Source of the DNA: Euonymus europaeus
Lineage: Eukaryota; Streptophyta; Magnoliopsida; Celastrales; Celastraceae
Direction of reading: 5' to 3'
DNA: 64,000 nucleotides
Assembly (NCBI GenBank): GCA_963580455.1
Contig: OY756967.1
Span: 394,501 to 458,500 of the forward strand
Both the position numbers and the translations under genes were made by a program. Position 1 is the stretch's first letter. The number at the start of each line of letters is the position of its first letter. Shown here piece by piece: positions 26,843 to 38,400 of this stretch. Below the pieces are notes generated by a model, which saw nothing but the letters and a program-made list of their open reading frames with translations, was not told where the DNA came from and did not search any database.

Positions 26843-28274
26843 TAAAGAAACCACATTTCGCGGCTAACTAGGTGAAACGAGACCAACTAGCAACGAGTTC
26901 TGAAATCAAAATCCGAAACGCCAGGATCGTAGAGCTCGAAAAGTAGTGTGAAATCAAGCTAAAAATCACCGAATTCAGAACTCGGAGTCAACGGATATTC
27001 ATAAAACCGTTTACGTAAAGAAACCACATTTCGCGGCTAACTAGGTGAAACGAGACCAACTAGCCACGAGTTCTGAAATCAAAATCCGAAACGCTAGAAT
27101 CGTAGAGCTCGAAAAGTAGTGTGAAATCAAGCTAAAAATGACCGAATTCAGAACTCGGAGTCAACGGATATTCATAAAACCGTTTACGTAAAGAAACCAC
27201 ATTGCGCGGCTAACTAGGTGAAACGAGACCTACTAGCCACGAGTTCTGAAATCAAAATCCGAAACTCCAGGATTGTAGAGCTCGAAAAGTAGTGTGAAAT
27301 CAAGCTAAAAATCACCGAATTCAGAACTCGGAGTCAACGGATATTCATAAAACCGTTTACGTAAAGAAACCACATTTTGCGGCTAAATAGGTGAAATGAG
27401 ACCAACTAGCCTCAAGTTCTGAAATCAAAATCCGAAACGCCAGGATGGTAGAGCTCGAAAAGTAGTGTGAAATCAAACTAAAAATCACCGAATTCAGAAC
27501 TCGGAGTCAACGGATATTCATAAAACCGTTTACGTAAAGAAACCACATTTCGCGGCTAACTAGGTGAAACGAGACCTACTAGCCACGAGTTCTGAAATCA
27601 AAATCCGAAACGCCAGGATTGTAGAGCTCGAAAAGTAGTGTGAAATCAAACTAAAAATCACCGAATTAAGAACTCGGAGTCAACGGATATTCATAAAACC
27701 GTTTACGTAAAGAAACCACATTTCGCGGCTAAATAGGTGAATCGAGACCTACTAGCCACGAGTTCTGAAATCAAAATCCGAAACGCCAGGATCGTAGAGC
27801 TCGAAAAGTAGTGTGAAATCAAGCTAAAAATCACCGAATTCAGAACTCGGAGTCAACGGATATTCATAAAACCGTTTACGTAAAGAAACCACATTTCCAG
27901 GCTAACTAGGTGAAACGAGACCAACTAGCCACGAGTTCTGAAATCAAAATTTGAAACGCCAGGATCGTAGAGCTCGAAAAGTAGTGTGAAATCAAGCTAA
28001 AAATCACCGAATTCAGAACTCGGAGTCAATGGATATTCATAAAACCGTTTACGTAAAGAAACCACATTTCCAGGCTAACTAGGTGAAACGAGACCAACTA
28101 GCCACGAGTTCTGAAATCAAAATCCGAAATGCCAGGATCGTAGAGCTCGAAAAGTAGTGTGAAATCAAGCTAAAAATCACCGAATTCAGAACTCGGAGTC
28201 AACGGATATTCATAAAACCGTTTACGTAAAGAAACCACATTTCGAGGCTAACTAGGTGAAACGAGACCAACTAG
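24440..28274. repeat. 18-monomer block copy (3,114 bp offset)
   Basis: About 24440-25160 matches about 27554-28274: a GATTGTAG/AATCAAACT unit, then GGCTAAATAGGTGAATCG, two TTTCCAGGCT units and a TTTCGAGGCT unit (25127 and 28241). Related runs recur near 29.6-30.2 and 30.6-31.2 kb. Confidence 0.75.
26461..27320. repeat. 3-monomer duplication (519 bp)
   Basis: AACGCTAGAATCG followed by AAAAATGACCG and CATTGCGCGG occurs at about 26461-26800 and again at about 26980-27320; the AACGCTAGAA markers lie at 26571 and 27090. A preceding AGCAACGAG unit is also repeated. A third occurrence is at 34.69 kb and a fourth at 38.5 kb, inside the 22-mer copies. Confidence 0.78.
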
Positions 28275-29382
28275 CCACGAGTTCTGAAATCAAAATCTGA
28301 AACGCCAGGATCGTAGAGCTCGAAAAGTAGTATGAAATCAACCTAAAAATCACCGAATTCAGAACTCGGAGTCAACGGATATTCATAAAACCGTTTACGT
28401 AAAGAAACCACATTTCGCGGCTAACTAGGTGAAACGAGACCAACTAGCCACGAGTTCTGAAATCAAAATCCGAAACGCCAGGATCGTAGAGCTCGAAAAG
28501 TAGTGTGAAATCAAGCTAAAAATCAGCGAATTCAGAACTCGGAGTCAACGGATATTCATAAAACTGTTTACGTAAAGAAACCACATTTCGCGGCTAAATA
28601 GGTGAATCGAGACCTACTAGCCACGAGTTCTGAAATCAAAATCTGAAACGCCAGGATCGTAGAGCTCGAAAAGTAGTGTGAAATCAATCTAAAAATCATC
28701 GAATTCAGAACTCGGAGTCAACGGATATTCATAAATCCGTTTACGTAAAGAAACCACATTTCGCGGCTAACTAGGTGAAACGAGACCAACTAGCCACGAG
28801 TTCTGAAATCAAAATCCGAAACGCCAGGATCGTAGAGCTCGAAAAGTAGTGTGAAATCAAGCTAAAAATCACCGAATTCAGAACTCGGAGTCAACGGATA
28901 TTCATAAAACCGTTTACGTAAATAAACCACATTTCGCGGCTAACTAGGTGAAACGAGACCTACTAGCCACGAGTTCTGAAATCAAAATCCGAAAGGCCAG
29001 GATCGTAGAGCTCAAAAAGTAGTGTGAAATCAAGCTAAAAATCACCGAATTCAGAACTCGGAGTCAACGGATATTCATAAAACCGTTTACGTAAAGAAAC
29101 CACATTGCGCGGCTAACTAGGTGAAACGAGACCTACTAGCCACGAGTTCTGAAATCAAAATCCGAAACTCCAGGATTGTAGAGCTCGAAAAGTAGTGTGA
29201 AATCAAGCTAAAAATCACCGAATTCAGAACTCGGAGTCAACGGATATTCATAAAACCGTTTACGTAAAGAAACCACATTTTGCGGCTAAATAGGTGAAAC
29301 GAGACCAACTAGCCTCAAGTTCTGAAATCAAAATCCGAAACGCCAGGATGGTAGAGCTCGAAAAGTAGTGTGAAATCAAACT

Positions 29383-31343
29383 AAAAATCACCGAATTCAG
29401 AACTCGGAGTCAACGGATATTCATAAAACCGTTTACGTAAAGAAACCACATTTCGCGGCTAACTAGGTGAAACGAGACCTACTAGCCACGAGTTCTGAAA
29501 TCAAAATCCGAAACGCCAGGATTGTAGAGCTCGAAAAGTAGTGTGAAATCAAACTAAAAATCACCGAATTCAGAACTCGGAGTCAACGGATATTCATAAA
29601 ACCGCTTACGTAAAGAAACCACATTTCGCGGCTAAATAGGTGAATCGAGACCTACTAGCCACGAGTTCTGAAATCAAAATCCGAAACGCCAGGATCGTAG
29701 AGCTCGAAAAGTAGTGTGAAATCAAGCTAAAAATCACCGAATTCAGAACTCGGAGTCAACGGATATTCATAAAACCGTTTACGTAAAGAAACCACATTTC
29801 CAGGCTAACTTGGTGAAACGAGACCAACTAGCCACGAGTTCTGAAATCAAAATCTGAAACGCCAGGATCGTAGAGCTTGAAAAGTAGTGTGAAATCAAGC
29901 TAAAAATCACCGAATTCAGAACTCGGAGTCAACGGATATTCATAAAACCGTTTACGTAAAGAAACCACATTTCCAGGCTAACTAGGTGAAACGAGAACAA
30001 CTAGCCACGAGTTCTGAAATCAAAATCCGAAACGCCAGGATCGTAGAGCTCGAAAAGTAGTGTGAAATCAAGCTAAAAATCACCGAATTCAGAACTCGGA
30101 GTCAACGGATATTCATAAAACCGTTTACGTAAAGAAACCACATTTCGAGGCTAACTAGGTGAAACGAGACCAACTAGCCACGAGTTCTGAAATCAAAATC
30201 TGAAATGCCAGGATCGTAGAGCTCGAAAAGTAGTATGAAATCAAGCTAAAAATCACCGAATTCAGAACTCGGAGTCAACGGATATTCATAAAACCGTTTA
30301 CGTAAATAAACCACATTTCGCGGCTAACTAGGTGAAACGAGACCTACTAGCCACGAGTTCTGAAATCAAAATCCGAAAGGCCAGGATCGTAGAGCTCAAA
30401 AAGTAGTGTGAAATCAAGCTAAAAATCACCGAATTCAGAACTCGGAGTCAACGGATATTCATAAAACCGTTTACGTAAAGAAACCACATTTCGCGGCTAA
30501 CTAGGTGAAACGAGACCTACTAGCCACGAGTTCTGAAATCAAAATCCGAAACGCCAGGATTGTAGAGCTCGAAAAGTAGTGTGAAATCAAACTAAAAATC
30601 ACCGAATTCAGAACTCGGAGTCAACGGATATTCATAAAACCGCTTACGTAAAGAAACCACATTTCGCGGCTAAATAGGTGAATCGAGACCTACTAGCCAC
30701 GAGTTCTGAAATCAAAATCCGAAACGCCAGGATCGTAGAGCTCGAAAAGTAGTGTGAAATCAAGCTAAAAATCACCGAATTCAGAACTCGGAGTCAACGG
30801 ATATTCATAAAACCGTTTACGTAAAGAAACCACATTTCCAGGCTAACTTGGTGAAACGAGACCAACTAGCCACGAGTTCTGAAATCAAAATCTGAAACGC
30901 CAGGATCGTAGAGCTTGAAAAGTAGTGTGAAATCAAGCTAAAAATCACCGAATTCAGAACTCGGAGTCAACGGATATTCATAAAACCGTTTACGTAAAGA
31001 AACCACATTTCCAGGCTAACTAGGTGAAACGAGAACAACTAGCCACGAGTTCTGAAATCAAAATCCGAAACGCCAGGATCGTAGAGCTCGAAAAGTAGTG
31101 TGAAATCAAGCTAAAAATCACCGAATTCAGAACTCGGAGTCAACGGATATTCATAAAACCGTTTACGTAAAGAAACCACATTTCGAGGCTAACTAGGTGA
31201 AACGAGACCAACTAGCCACGAGTTCTGAAATCAAAATCTGAAATGCCAGGATCGTAGAGCTCGAAAAGTAGTATGAAATCAAGCTAAAAATCACCGAATT
31301 CAGAACTCGGAGTCAACGGATATTCATAAAACCGTTTACGTAA
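29383..31343. repeat. 6-monomer duplication (1,038 bp)
   Basis: About 29400-30305 matches about 30438-31343. Shared markers are CCGCTTACG (29603 and 30641), GGCTAACTTGG with GAGCTTGAAAAG, CGAGAACAACTAG and TTTCGAGGCT with AGTATGAAATC. A monomer with TAAATAAACC and AAAGGCCAGG lies between the copies. Similarity ends at 31,343, just before 22-mer copy A begins. Confidence 0.87.
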
Positions 31344-31476
31344 AGAAACCACATTTCGCGGCTAACTAGGTGAAACGAGACCTACTAGCCATGAGTTCTG
31401 AAATCAAAATCCGAAACGCCAGGATTGTAGAGCTCGAAACGTAGTATGAAATCAAGCTAAAAATCACCGAATTCAG

Positions 31477-31648
31477 AACTCGGAGTCAACGGATATTCAT
31501 AAAACCGTTTACGTAAAGAACCACATTTCGCGGCTAACTAGGTGAAACAAGACCAACTGGCCACGAGTTCTGAAATCAAAATCCGAAACGCCAGGATCGT
31601 AGAGCTCGAAAAGTAGTGTGAAATCAAGCTAAAAATCACCGAATTCAG
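31477..31648. repeat. 172-bp monomer (TAAAGAACCAC), inside 22-mer copy A
   Basis: TAAAGAAACCAC has lost one A. The homologous monomers at about 23.0 and 25.4 kb, recognised by the shared AACAAGACCAACTGG marker, have full length, so the deletion happened before the 22-mer duplicated but after this block type spread. Confidence 0.92.
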
Positions 31649-33236
31649 AACTCGGAGTCAACGGATATTCATAAAACCGTTTACGTAAAGAAACCACATT
31701 TCGCGGCTAACTAGGTGAAACGAGACCAACTAGCCACGAGTTCTGAAATCAAAATCCGAAACTCCAGGATCGTAGAGATCAAAAAGTAGTGTGAAATCAA
31801 GCTAAAAATCACCGAATTCAGAACTCGGAGTCAACGGATATTCATAAAACTGTTTACGTAAAGAAACCACATTTCGCGGCTAACTAGGTGAAACGAGACC
31901 AACTAGCCACGAGTTCTGAAATCAAAATCCGAAACGCCAGGATCGTAGAGCTCGAAAAGTAGTGTGAAATCAAGCTAAAAATCAGCGAATTCAGAACTCG
32001 GAGTCAACGGATATTCATAAAACTGTTTACGTAAAGAAACCACATTTCGCGGCTAAATAGGTGAATCGAGACCTACTAGCCACGAGTTCTGAAATCAAAA
32101 TCTGAAACGCCAGGATCGTAGAGCTTGAAAAGTAGTGTGAAATCAAGCTAAAAATCACCGAATTCAGAACTCGGAGTCAACGGATATTCATAAAACCGTT
32201 TACGTAAAGAAACCACATTTCGCGGCTAAATAGGTGAAATGAGACCAACTAGCCTCAAGTTCTGAAATCAAAATCCGAAACGCCAGGATGGTAGAGCTCG
32301 AAAAGTAGTGTGAAATCAAACTAAAAATCACCGAATTCAGAACTCGGAGTCAACGGATATTCATAAAACCGTTTACGTAAAGAAACCACATTTCGCGGCT
32401 AACTAGGTGAAACGAGACCTACTAGCCACGAGTTCTGAAATCAAAATCCGAAACGCCAGGATTGTAGAGCTCGAAAAGTAGTGTGAAATCAAACTAAAAA
32501 TCACCGAATTAAGAACTCGGAGTCAACGGATATTCATAAAACCGTTTACGTAAAGAAACCACATTTCGCGGCTAAATAGGTGAATCGAGACCTACTAGCC
32601 ACGAGTTCTGAAATCAAAATCCGAAACGCCAGGATCGTAGAGCTCGAAAAGTAGTGTGAAATCAAGCTAAAAATCACCGAATTCAGAACTCGGAGTCAAC
32701 GGATATTCATAAAACCGTTTACGTAAAGAAACCACATTTCCAGGCTAACTAGGTGAAACGAGACCAACTAGCCACGAGTTCTGAAATCAAAATTTGAAAC
32801 GCCAGGATCGTAGAGCTCGAAAAGTAGTGTGAAATCAAGCTAAAAATCACCGAATTCAGAACTCGGAGTCAATGGATATTCATAAAACCGTTTACGTAAA
32901 GAAACCACATTTCCAGGCTAACTAGGTGAAACGAGACCAACTAGCCACGAGTTCTGAAATCAAAATCCGAAATGCCAGGATCGTAGAGCTCGAAAAGTAG
33001 TGTGAAATCAAGCTAAAAATCACCGAATTCAGAACTCGGAGTCAACGGATATTCATAAAACCGTTTACGTAAAGAAACCACATTTCGAGGCTAACTAGGT
33101 GAAACGAGACCAACTAGCCACGAGTTCTGAAATCAAAATCTGAAACGCCAGGATCGTAGAGCTCGAAAAGTAGTATGAAATCAACCTAAAAATCACCGAA
33201 TTCAGAACTCGGAGTCAACGGATATTCATAAAACCG

Positions 33237-33246
33237 TTTACGTAAA
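33237..33246. other. Perfect palindrome TTTACGTAAA, once per monomer
   Basis: Monomer positions 32-41 form a 10-bp self-complementary site that contains a SnaBI site and an ACGT core. It is intact in most monomers. Losses are mainly CpG transitions (TTTACATAAAG or TTTATGTAAAG, mostly in zone 1) and the one-base deletions GTTTCGTAAAG and GTTTCATAAAG. An inner TTACGTAA resembles known bZIP dimer sites, but binding is only an inference. The site is given here for the reference monomer and repeats throughout the array. Confidence 0.85.
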
Positions 33247-33293
33247 GAAACCACATTTCGCGGCTAACTAGGTGAAACGAGACCAACTAGCCA

Positions 33294-33384
33294 CGAGTTC
33301 TGAAATCAAAATCCGAAACGCCAGGATCGTAGAGCTCGAAAAGTAGTGTGAAATCAAGCTAAAAATCAGCGAATTCAGAACTCG
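33294..33384. other. 14-bp inverted repeat linking adjacent monomers
   Basis: The left arm (monomer 89-102, here 33294-33307) reads CGAGTTCTGAAATC. The right arm (monomer 166 to position 6 of the next unit, here 33371-33384) reads GAATTCAGAACTCG. The right arm is the reverse complement of the left at 13 of 14 positions, including 11 consecutive pairs. The loop is 63 bp. In a tandem array each arm can also pair the other way with a loop of about 82 bp, so either strand or a transcript could form a regular series of stems. The CTCAAATC variant, common in zone 1, removes one pair. Confidence 0.8.
33301..33374. repeat. Internal direct subrepeat of the monomer
   Basis: TGAAATCAA occurs at monomer positions 96-104 and again at 144-152, 48 bp apart. 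Each copy is followed within a few bases by an A-run and then ATCCGAA or ATCACCGAA. This suggests that the 3' half of the monomer contains an old internal duplication, or that both copies serve a repeated function. The match is short, so common descent is tentative. Confidence 0.5.
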
Positions 33385-35281
33385 GAGTCAACGGATATTC
33401 ATAAAACTGTTTACGTAAAGAAACCACATTTCGCGGCTAAATAGGTGAATCGAGACCTACTAGCCACGAGTTCTGAAATCAAAATCTGAAACGCCAGGAT
33501 CGTAGAGCTCGAAAAGTAGTGTGAAATCAATCTAAAAATCATCGAATTCAGAACTCGGAGTCAACGGATATTCATAAATCCGTTTACGTAAAGAAACCAC
33601 ATTTCGCGGCTAACTAGGTGAAACGAGACCAACTAGCCACGAGTTCTGAAATCAAAATCCGAAACGCCAGGATCGTAGAGCTCGAAAAGTAGTGTGAAAT
33701 CAAGCTAAAAATCACCGAATTCAGAACTCGGAGTCAACGGATATTCATAAAACCGTTTACGTAAATAAACCACATTTCGCGGCTAACTAGGTGAAACGAG
33801 ACCTACTAGCCACGAGTTCTGAAATCAAAATCCGAAAGGCCAGGATCGTAGAGCTCAAAAAGTAGTGTGAAATCAAGCTAAAAATCACCGAATTCAGAAC
33901 TCGGAGTCAACGGATATTCATAAAACCGTTTACGTAAAGAAACCACATTGCGCGGCTAACTAGGTGAAACGAGACCTACTAGCCACGAGTTCTGAAATCA
34001 AAATCCGAAACTCCAGGATTGTAGAGCTCGAAAAGTAGTGTGAAATCAAGCTAAAAATCACCGAATTCAGAACTCGGAGTCAACGGATATTCATAAAACC
34101 GTTTACGTAAAGAAACCACATTTTGCGGCTAAATAGGTGAAACGAGACCAACTAGCCTCAAGTTCTGAAATCAAAATCCGAAACGCCAGGATGGTAGAGC
34201 TCGAAAAGTAGTGTGAAATCAAACTAAAAATCACCGAATTCAGAACTCGGAGTCAACGGATATTCATAAAACCGTTTACGTAAAGAAACCACATTTCGCG
34301 GCTAACTAGGTGAAACGAGACCTACTAGCCACGAGTTCTGAAATCAAAATCCGAAACGCCAGGATTGTAGAGCTCGAAAAGTAGTGTGAAATCAAACTAA
34401 AAATCACCGAATTCAGAACTCGGAGTCAACGGATATTCATAAAACCGCTTACGTAAAGAAACCACATTTCGCGGCTAAATAGGTGAATCGAGACCTACTA
34501 GCCACGAGTTCTGAAATCAAAATCCGAAACGCCAGGATCGTAGAGCTCGAAAAGTAGTGTGAAATCAAGCTAAAAATCACCGAATTCAGAACTCGGAGTC
34601 AACGGATATTCATAAAACCGTTTACGTAAAGAAACCACATTTCCAGGCTAACTAGGTGAAACGAGACCAACTAGCCACGAGTTCTGAAATCAAAATCCGA
34701 AACGCTAGAATCGTAGAGCTCGAAAAGTAGTGTGAAATCAAGCTAAAAATGACCGAATTCAGAACTCGGAGTCAACGGATATTCATAAAACCGTTTACGT
34801 AAAGAAACCACATTGCGCAGCTAACTAGGTGAAACGAGACCTACTAGCCACGAGTTCTGAAATCAAAATCCGAAACTCCAGGATTGTAGAGCTCGAAAAG
34901 TAGTGTGAAATCAAGCTAAAAATCACCGAATTCAGAACTCGGAGTCAACGGATATTCATAAAACCGTTTACGTAAAGAAACCACATTTTGAGGCTAAATA
35001 GGTGAAACGAGACCAACTAGCCTCAAGTTCTGAAATCAAAATCCGAAAACCCAGGATGTTAGAGCTCGAAAAGTAGTGTGAAATCAAACTAAAAATCACC
35101 GAATTCAGAACTCGGAGTCAACGGATATTCATAAAACCGTTAACGTAAAGAAACCACATTTCGCGGCTAACTAGGTGAAACGAGACCTACTAGCCATGAG
35201 TTCTGAAATCAAAATCCGAAACGCCAGGATTGTAGAGCTCGAAACGTAGTATGAAATCAAGCTAAAAATCACCGAATTCAG

Positions 35282-35453
35282 AACTCGGAGTCAACGGATA
35301 TTCATAAAACCGTTTACGTAAAGAACCACATTTCGCGGCTAACTAGGTGAAACAAGACCAACTGGCCACGAGTTCTGAAATCAAAATCCGAAACGCCAGG
35401 ATCGTAGAGCTCGAAAAGTAGTGTGAAATCAAGCTAAAAATCACCGAATTCAG
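35282..35453. repeat. 172-bp monomer (TAAAGAACCAC), inside 22-mer copy B
   Basis: The deletion and the AACAAGACCAACTGG marker are the same as in 31477-31648, exactly 3,805 bp downstream. This fixes the 22-monomer period. Confidence 0.92.
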
Positions 35454-38400
35454 AACTCGGAGTCAACGGATATTCATAAAACCGTTTACGTAAAGAAACC
35501 ACATTTCGCGGCTAACTAGGTGAAACGAGACCAACTAGCCACGAGTTCTGAAATCAAAATCCGAAACGCCAGGATCGTAGAGATCAAAAAGTAGTGTGAA
35601 ATCAAGCTAAAAATCACCGAATTCAGAACTCGGAGTCAACGGATATTCATAAAACTGTTTACGTAAAGAAACCACATTTCGCGGCTAACTAGGTGAAACG
35701 AGACCAACTAGCCACGAGTTCTGAAATCAAAATCCGAAACGCCAGGATCGTAGAGCTCGAAAAGTAGTGTGAAATCAAGCTAAAAATCAGCGAATTCAGA
35801 ACTCGGAGTCAACGGATATTCATAAAACTGTTTACGTAAAGAAACCACATTTCGCGGCTAAATAGGTGAATCGAGACCTACTAGCCACGAGTTCTGAAAT
35901 CAAAATCTGAAACGCCAGGATCGTAGAGCTTGAAAAGTAGTGTGAAATCAAGCTAAAAATCACCGAATTCAGAACTCGGAGTCAACGGATATTCATAAAA
36001 CCGTTTACGTAAAGAAACCACATTTCGCGGCTAAATAGGTGAAATGAGACCAACTAGCCTCAAGTTCTGAAATCAAAATCCGAAACGCCAGGATGGTAGA
36101 GCTCGAAAAGTAGTGTGAAATCAAACTAAAAATCACCGAATTCAGAACTCGGAGTCAACGGATATTCATAAAACCGTTTACGTAAAGAAACCACATTTCG
36201 CGGCTAACTAGGTGAAACGAGACCTACTAGCCACGAGTTCTGAAATCAAAATCCGAAACGCCAGGATTGTAGAGCTCGAAAAGTAGTGTGAAATCAAACT
36301 AAAAATCACCGAATTAAGAACTCGGAGTCAACGGATATTCATAAAACCGTTTACGTAAAGAAACCACATTTCGCGGCTAAATAGGTGAATCGAGACCTAC
36401 TAGCCACGAGTTCTGAAATCAAAATCCGAAACGCCAGGATCGTAGAGCTCGAAAAGTAGTGTGAAATCAAGCTAAAAATCACCGAATTCAGAACTCGGAG
36501 TCAACGGATATTCATAAAACCGTTTACGTAAAGAAACCACATTTCCAGGCTAACTAGGTGAAACGAGACCAACTAGCCACGAGTTCTGAAATCAAAATTT
36601 GAAACGCCAGGATCGTAGAGCTCGAAAAGTAGTGTGAAATCAAGCTAAAAATCACCGAATTCAGAACTCGGAGTCAATGGATATTCATAAAACCGTTTAC
36701 GTAAAGAAACCACATTTCCAGGCTAACTAGGTGAAACGAGACCAACTAGCCACGAGTTCTGAAATCAAAATCCGAAATGCCAGGATCGTAGAGCTCGAAA
36801 AGTAGTGTGAAATCAAGCTAAAAATCACCGAATTCAGAACTCGGAGTCAACGGATATTCATAAAACCGTTTACGTAAAGAAACCACATTTCGAGGCTAAC
36901 TAGGTGAAACGAGACCAACTAGCCACGAGTTCTGAAATCAAAATCTGAAACGCCAGGATCGTAGAGCTCGAAAAGTAGTATGAAATCAACCTAAAAATCA
37001 CCGAATTCAGAACTCGGAGTCAACGGATATTCATAAAACCGTTTACGTAAAGAAACCACATTTCGCGGCTAACTAGGTGAAACGAGACCAACTAGCCACG
37101 AGTTCTGAAATCAAAATCCGAAACGCCAGGATCGTAGAGCTCGAAAAGTAGTGTGAAATCAAGCTAAAAATCAGCGAATTCAGAACTCGGAGTCAACGGA
37201 TATTCATAAAACTGTTTACGTAAAGAAACCACATTTCGCGGCTAAATAGGTGAATCGAGACCTACTAGCCACGAGTTCTGAAATCAAAATCTGAAACGCC
37301 AGGATCGTAGAGCTCGAAAAGTAGTGTGAAATCAATCTAAAAATCATCGAATTCAGAACTCGGAGTCAACGGATATTCATAAATCCGTTTACGTAAAGAA
37401 ACCACATTTCGCGGCTAACTAGGTGAAACGAGACCAACTAGCCACGAGTTCTGAAATCAAAATCCGAAACGCCAGGATCGTAGAGCTCGAAAAGTAGTGT
37501 GAAATCAAGCTAAAAATCACCGAATTCAGAACTCGGAGTCAACGGATATTCATAAAACCGTTTACGTAAATAAACCACATTTCGCGGCTAACTAGGTGAA
37601 ACGAGACCTACTAGCCACGAGTTCTGAAATCAAAATCCGAAAGGCCAGGATCGTAGAGCTCAAAAAGTAGTGTGAAATCAAGCTAAAAATCACCGAATTC
37701 AGAACTCGGAGTCAACGGATATTCATAAAACCGTTTACGTAAAGAAACCACATTGCGCGGCTAACTAGGTGAAACGAGACCTACTAGCCACGAGTTCTGA
37801 AATCAAAATCCGAAACTCCAGGATTGTAGAGCTCGAAAAGTAGTGTGAAATCAAGCTAAAAATCACCGAATTCAGAACTCGGAGTCAACGGATATTCATA
37901 AAACCGTTTACGTAAAGAAACCACATTTTGCGGCTAAATAGGTGAAACGAGACCAACTAGCCTCAAGTTCTGAAATCAAAATCCGAAACGCCAGGATGGT
38001 AGAGCTCGAAAAGTAGTGTGAAATCAAACTAAAAATCACCGAATTCAGAACTCGGAGTCAACGGATATTCATAAAACCGTTTACGTAAAGAAACCACATT
38101 TCGCGGCTAACTAGGTGAAACGAGACCTACTAGCCACGAGTTCTGAAATCAAAATCCGAAACGCCAGGATTGTAGAGCTCGAAAAGTAGTGTGAAATCAA
38201 ACTAAAAATCACCGAATTCAGAACTCGGAGTCAACGGATATTCATAAAACCGCTTACGTAAAGAAACCACATTTCGCGGCTAAATAGGTGAATCGAGACC
38301 TACTAGCCACGAGTTCTGAAATCAAAATCCGAAACGCCAGGATCGTAGAGCTCGAAAAGTAGTGTGAAATCAAGCTAAAAATCACCGAATTCAGAACTCG

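Larger units (their letters stand above)
33206..33378. repeat. Near-consensus reference monomer (173 bp)
   Basis: This copy differs from my by-eye consensus at one base (CAGCG instead of CACCG near its end) and serves as the position reference for the other entries. Landmarks in monomer numbering: palindrome 32-41, TTTCGCGG 51-58, the A/T variant at 80, the T/A variant at 83, C/T at 123 (GATCGTAG or GATTGTAG), SacI site GAGCTC 127-132 and EcoRI site GAATTC 166-171. The consensus has 73 G+C in 173 (42%), 67 A and 33 T, and 13 CpGs. Confidence 0.93.
27350..34643. repeat. 28-monomer block copy (4,843 bp offset)
   Basis: About 27350-29800 matches about 32193-34643. Shared markers in order are GTGAAATGAG with AGCCTCAAG and GGATGGTAG, CCGAATTAAG, AAAATTTGAAACG, TTTCGAGGCT, GTATGAAATCAACC, TAAATAAACC with AAAGGCCAGG, and CCGCTTACG. 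I noticed one mismatch (CATTTTGCGG against CATTTCGCGG near 27,376). The same 2.4 kb is present a third time at about 35998-38448 as part of 22-mer copy B. Confidence 0.88.

Noticed and set aside
33221..33235. TATTCATAAAACC as a TATA-like promoter, and AATAAA in TAAATAAACC variants as polyadenylation signals
   Set aside because: Both are part of the A-rich monomer or of chance variants and occur with no coding sequence. Nothing in the sequence shows transcription starts or ends.
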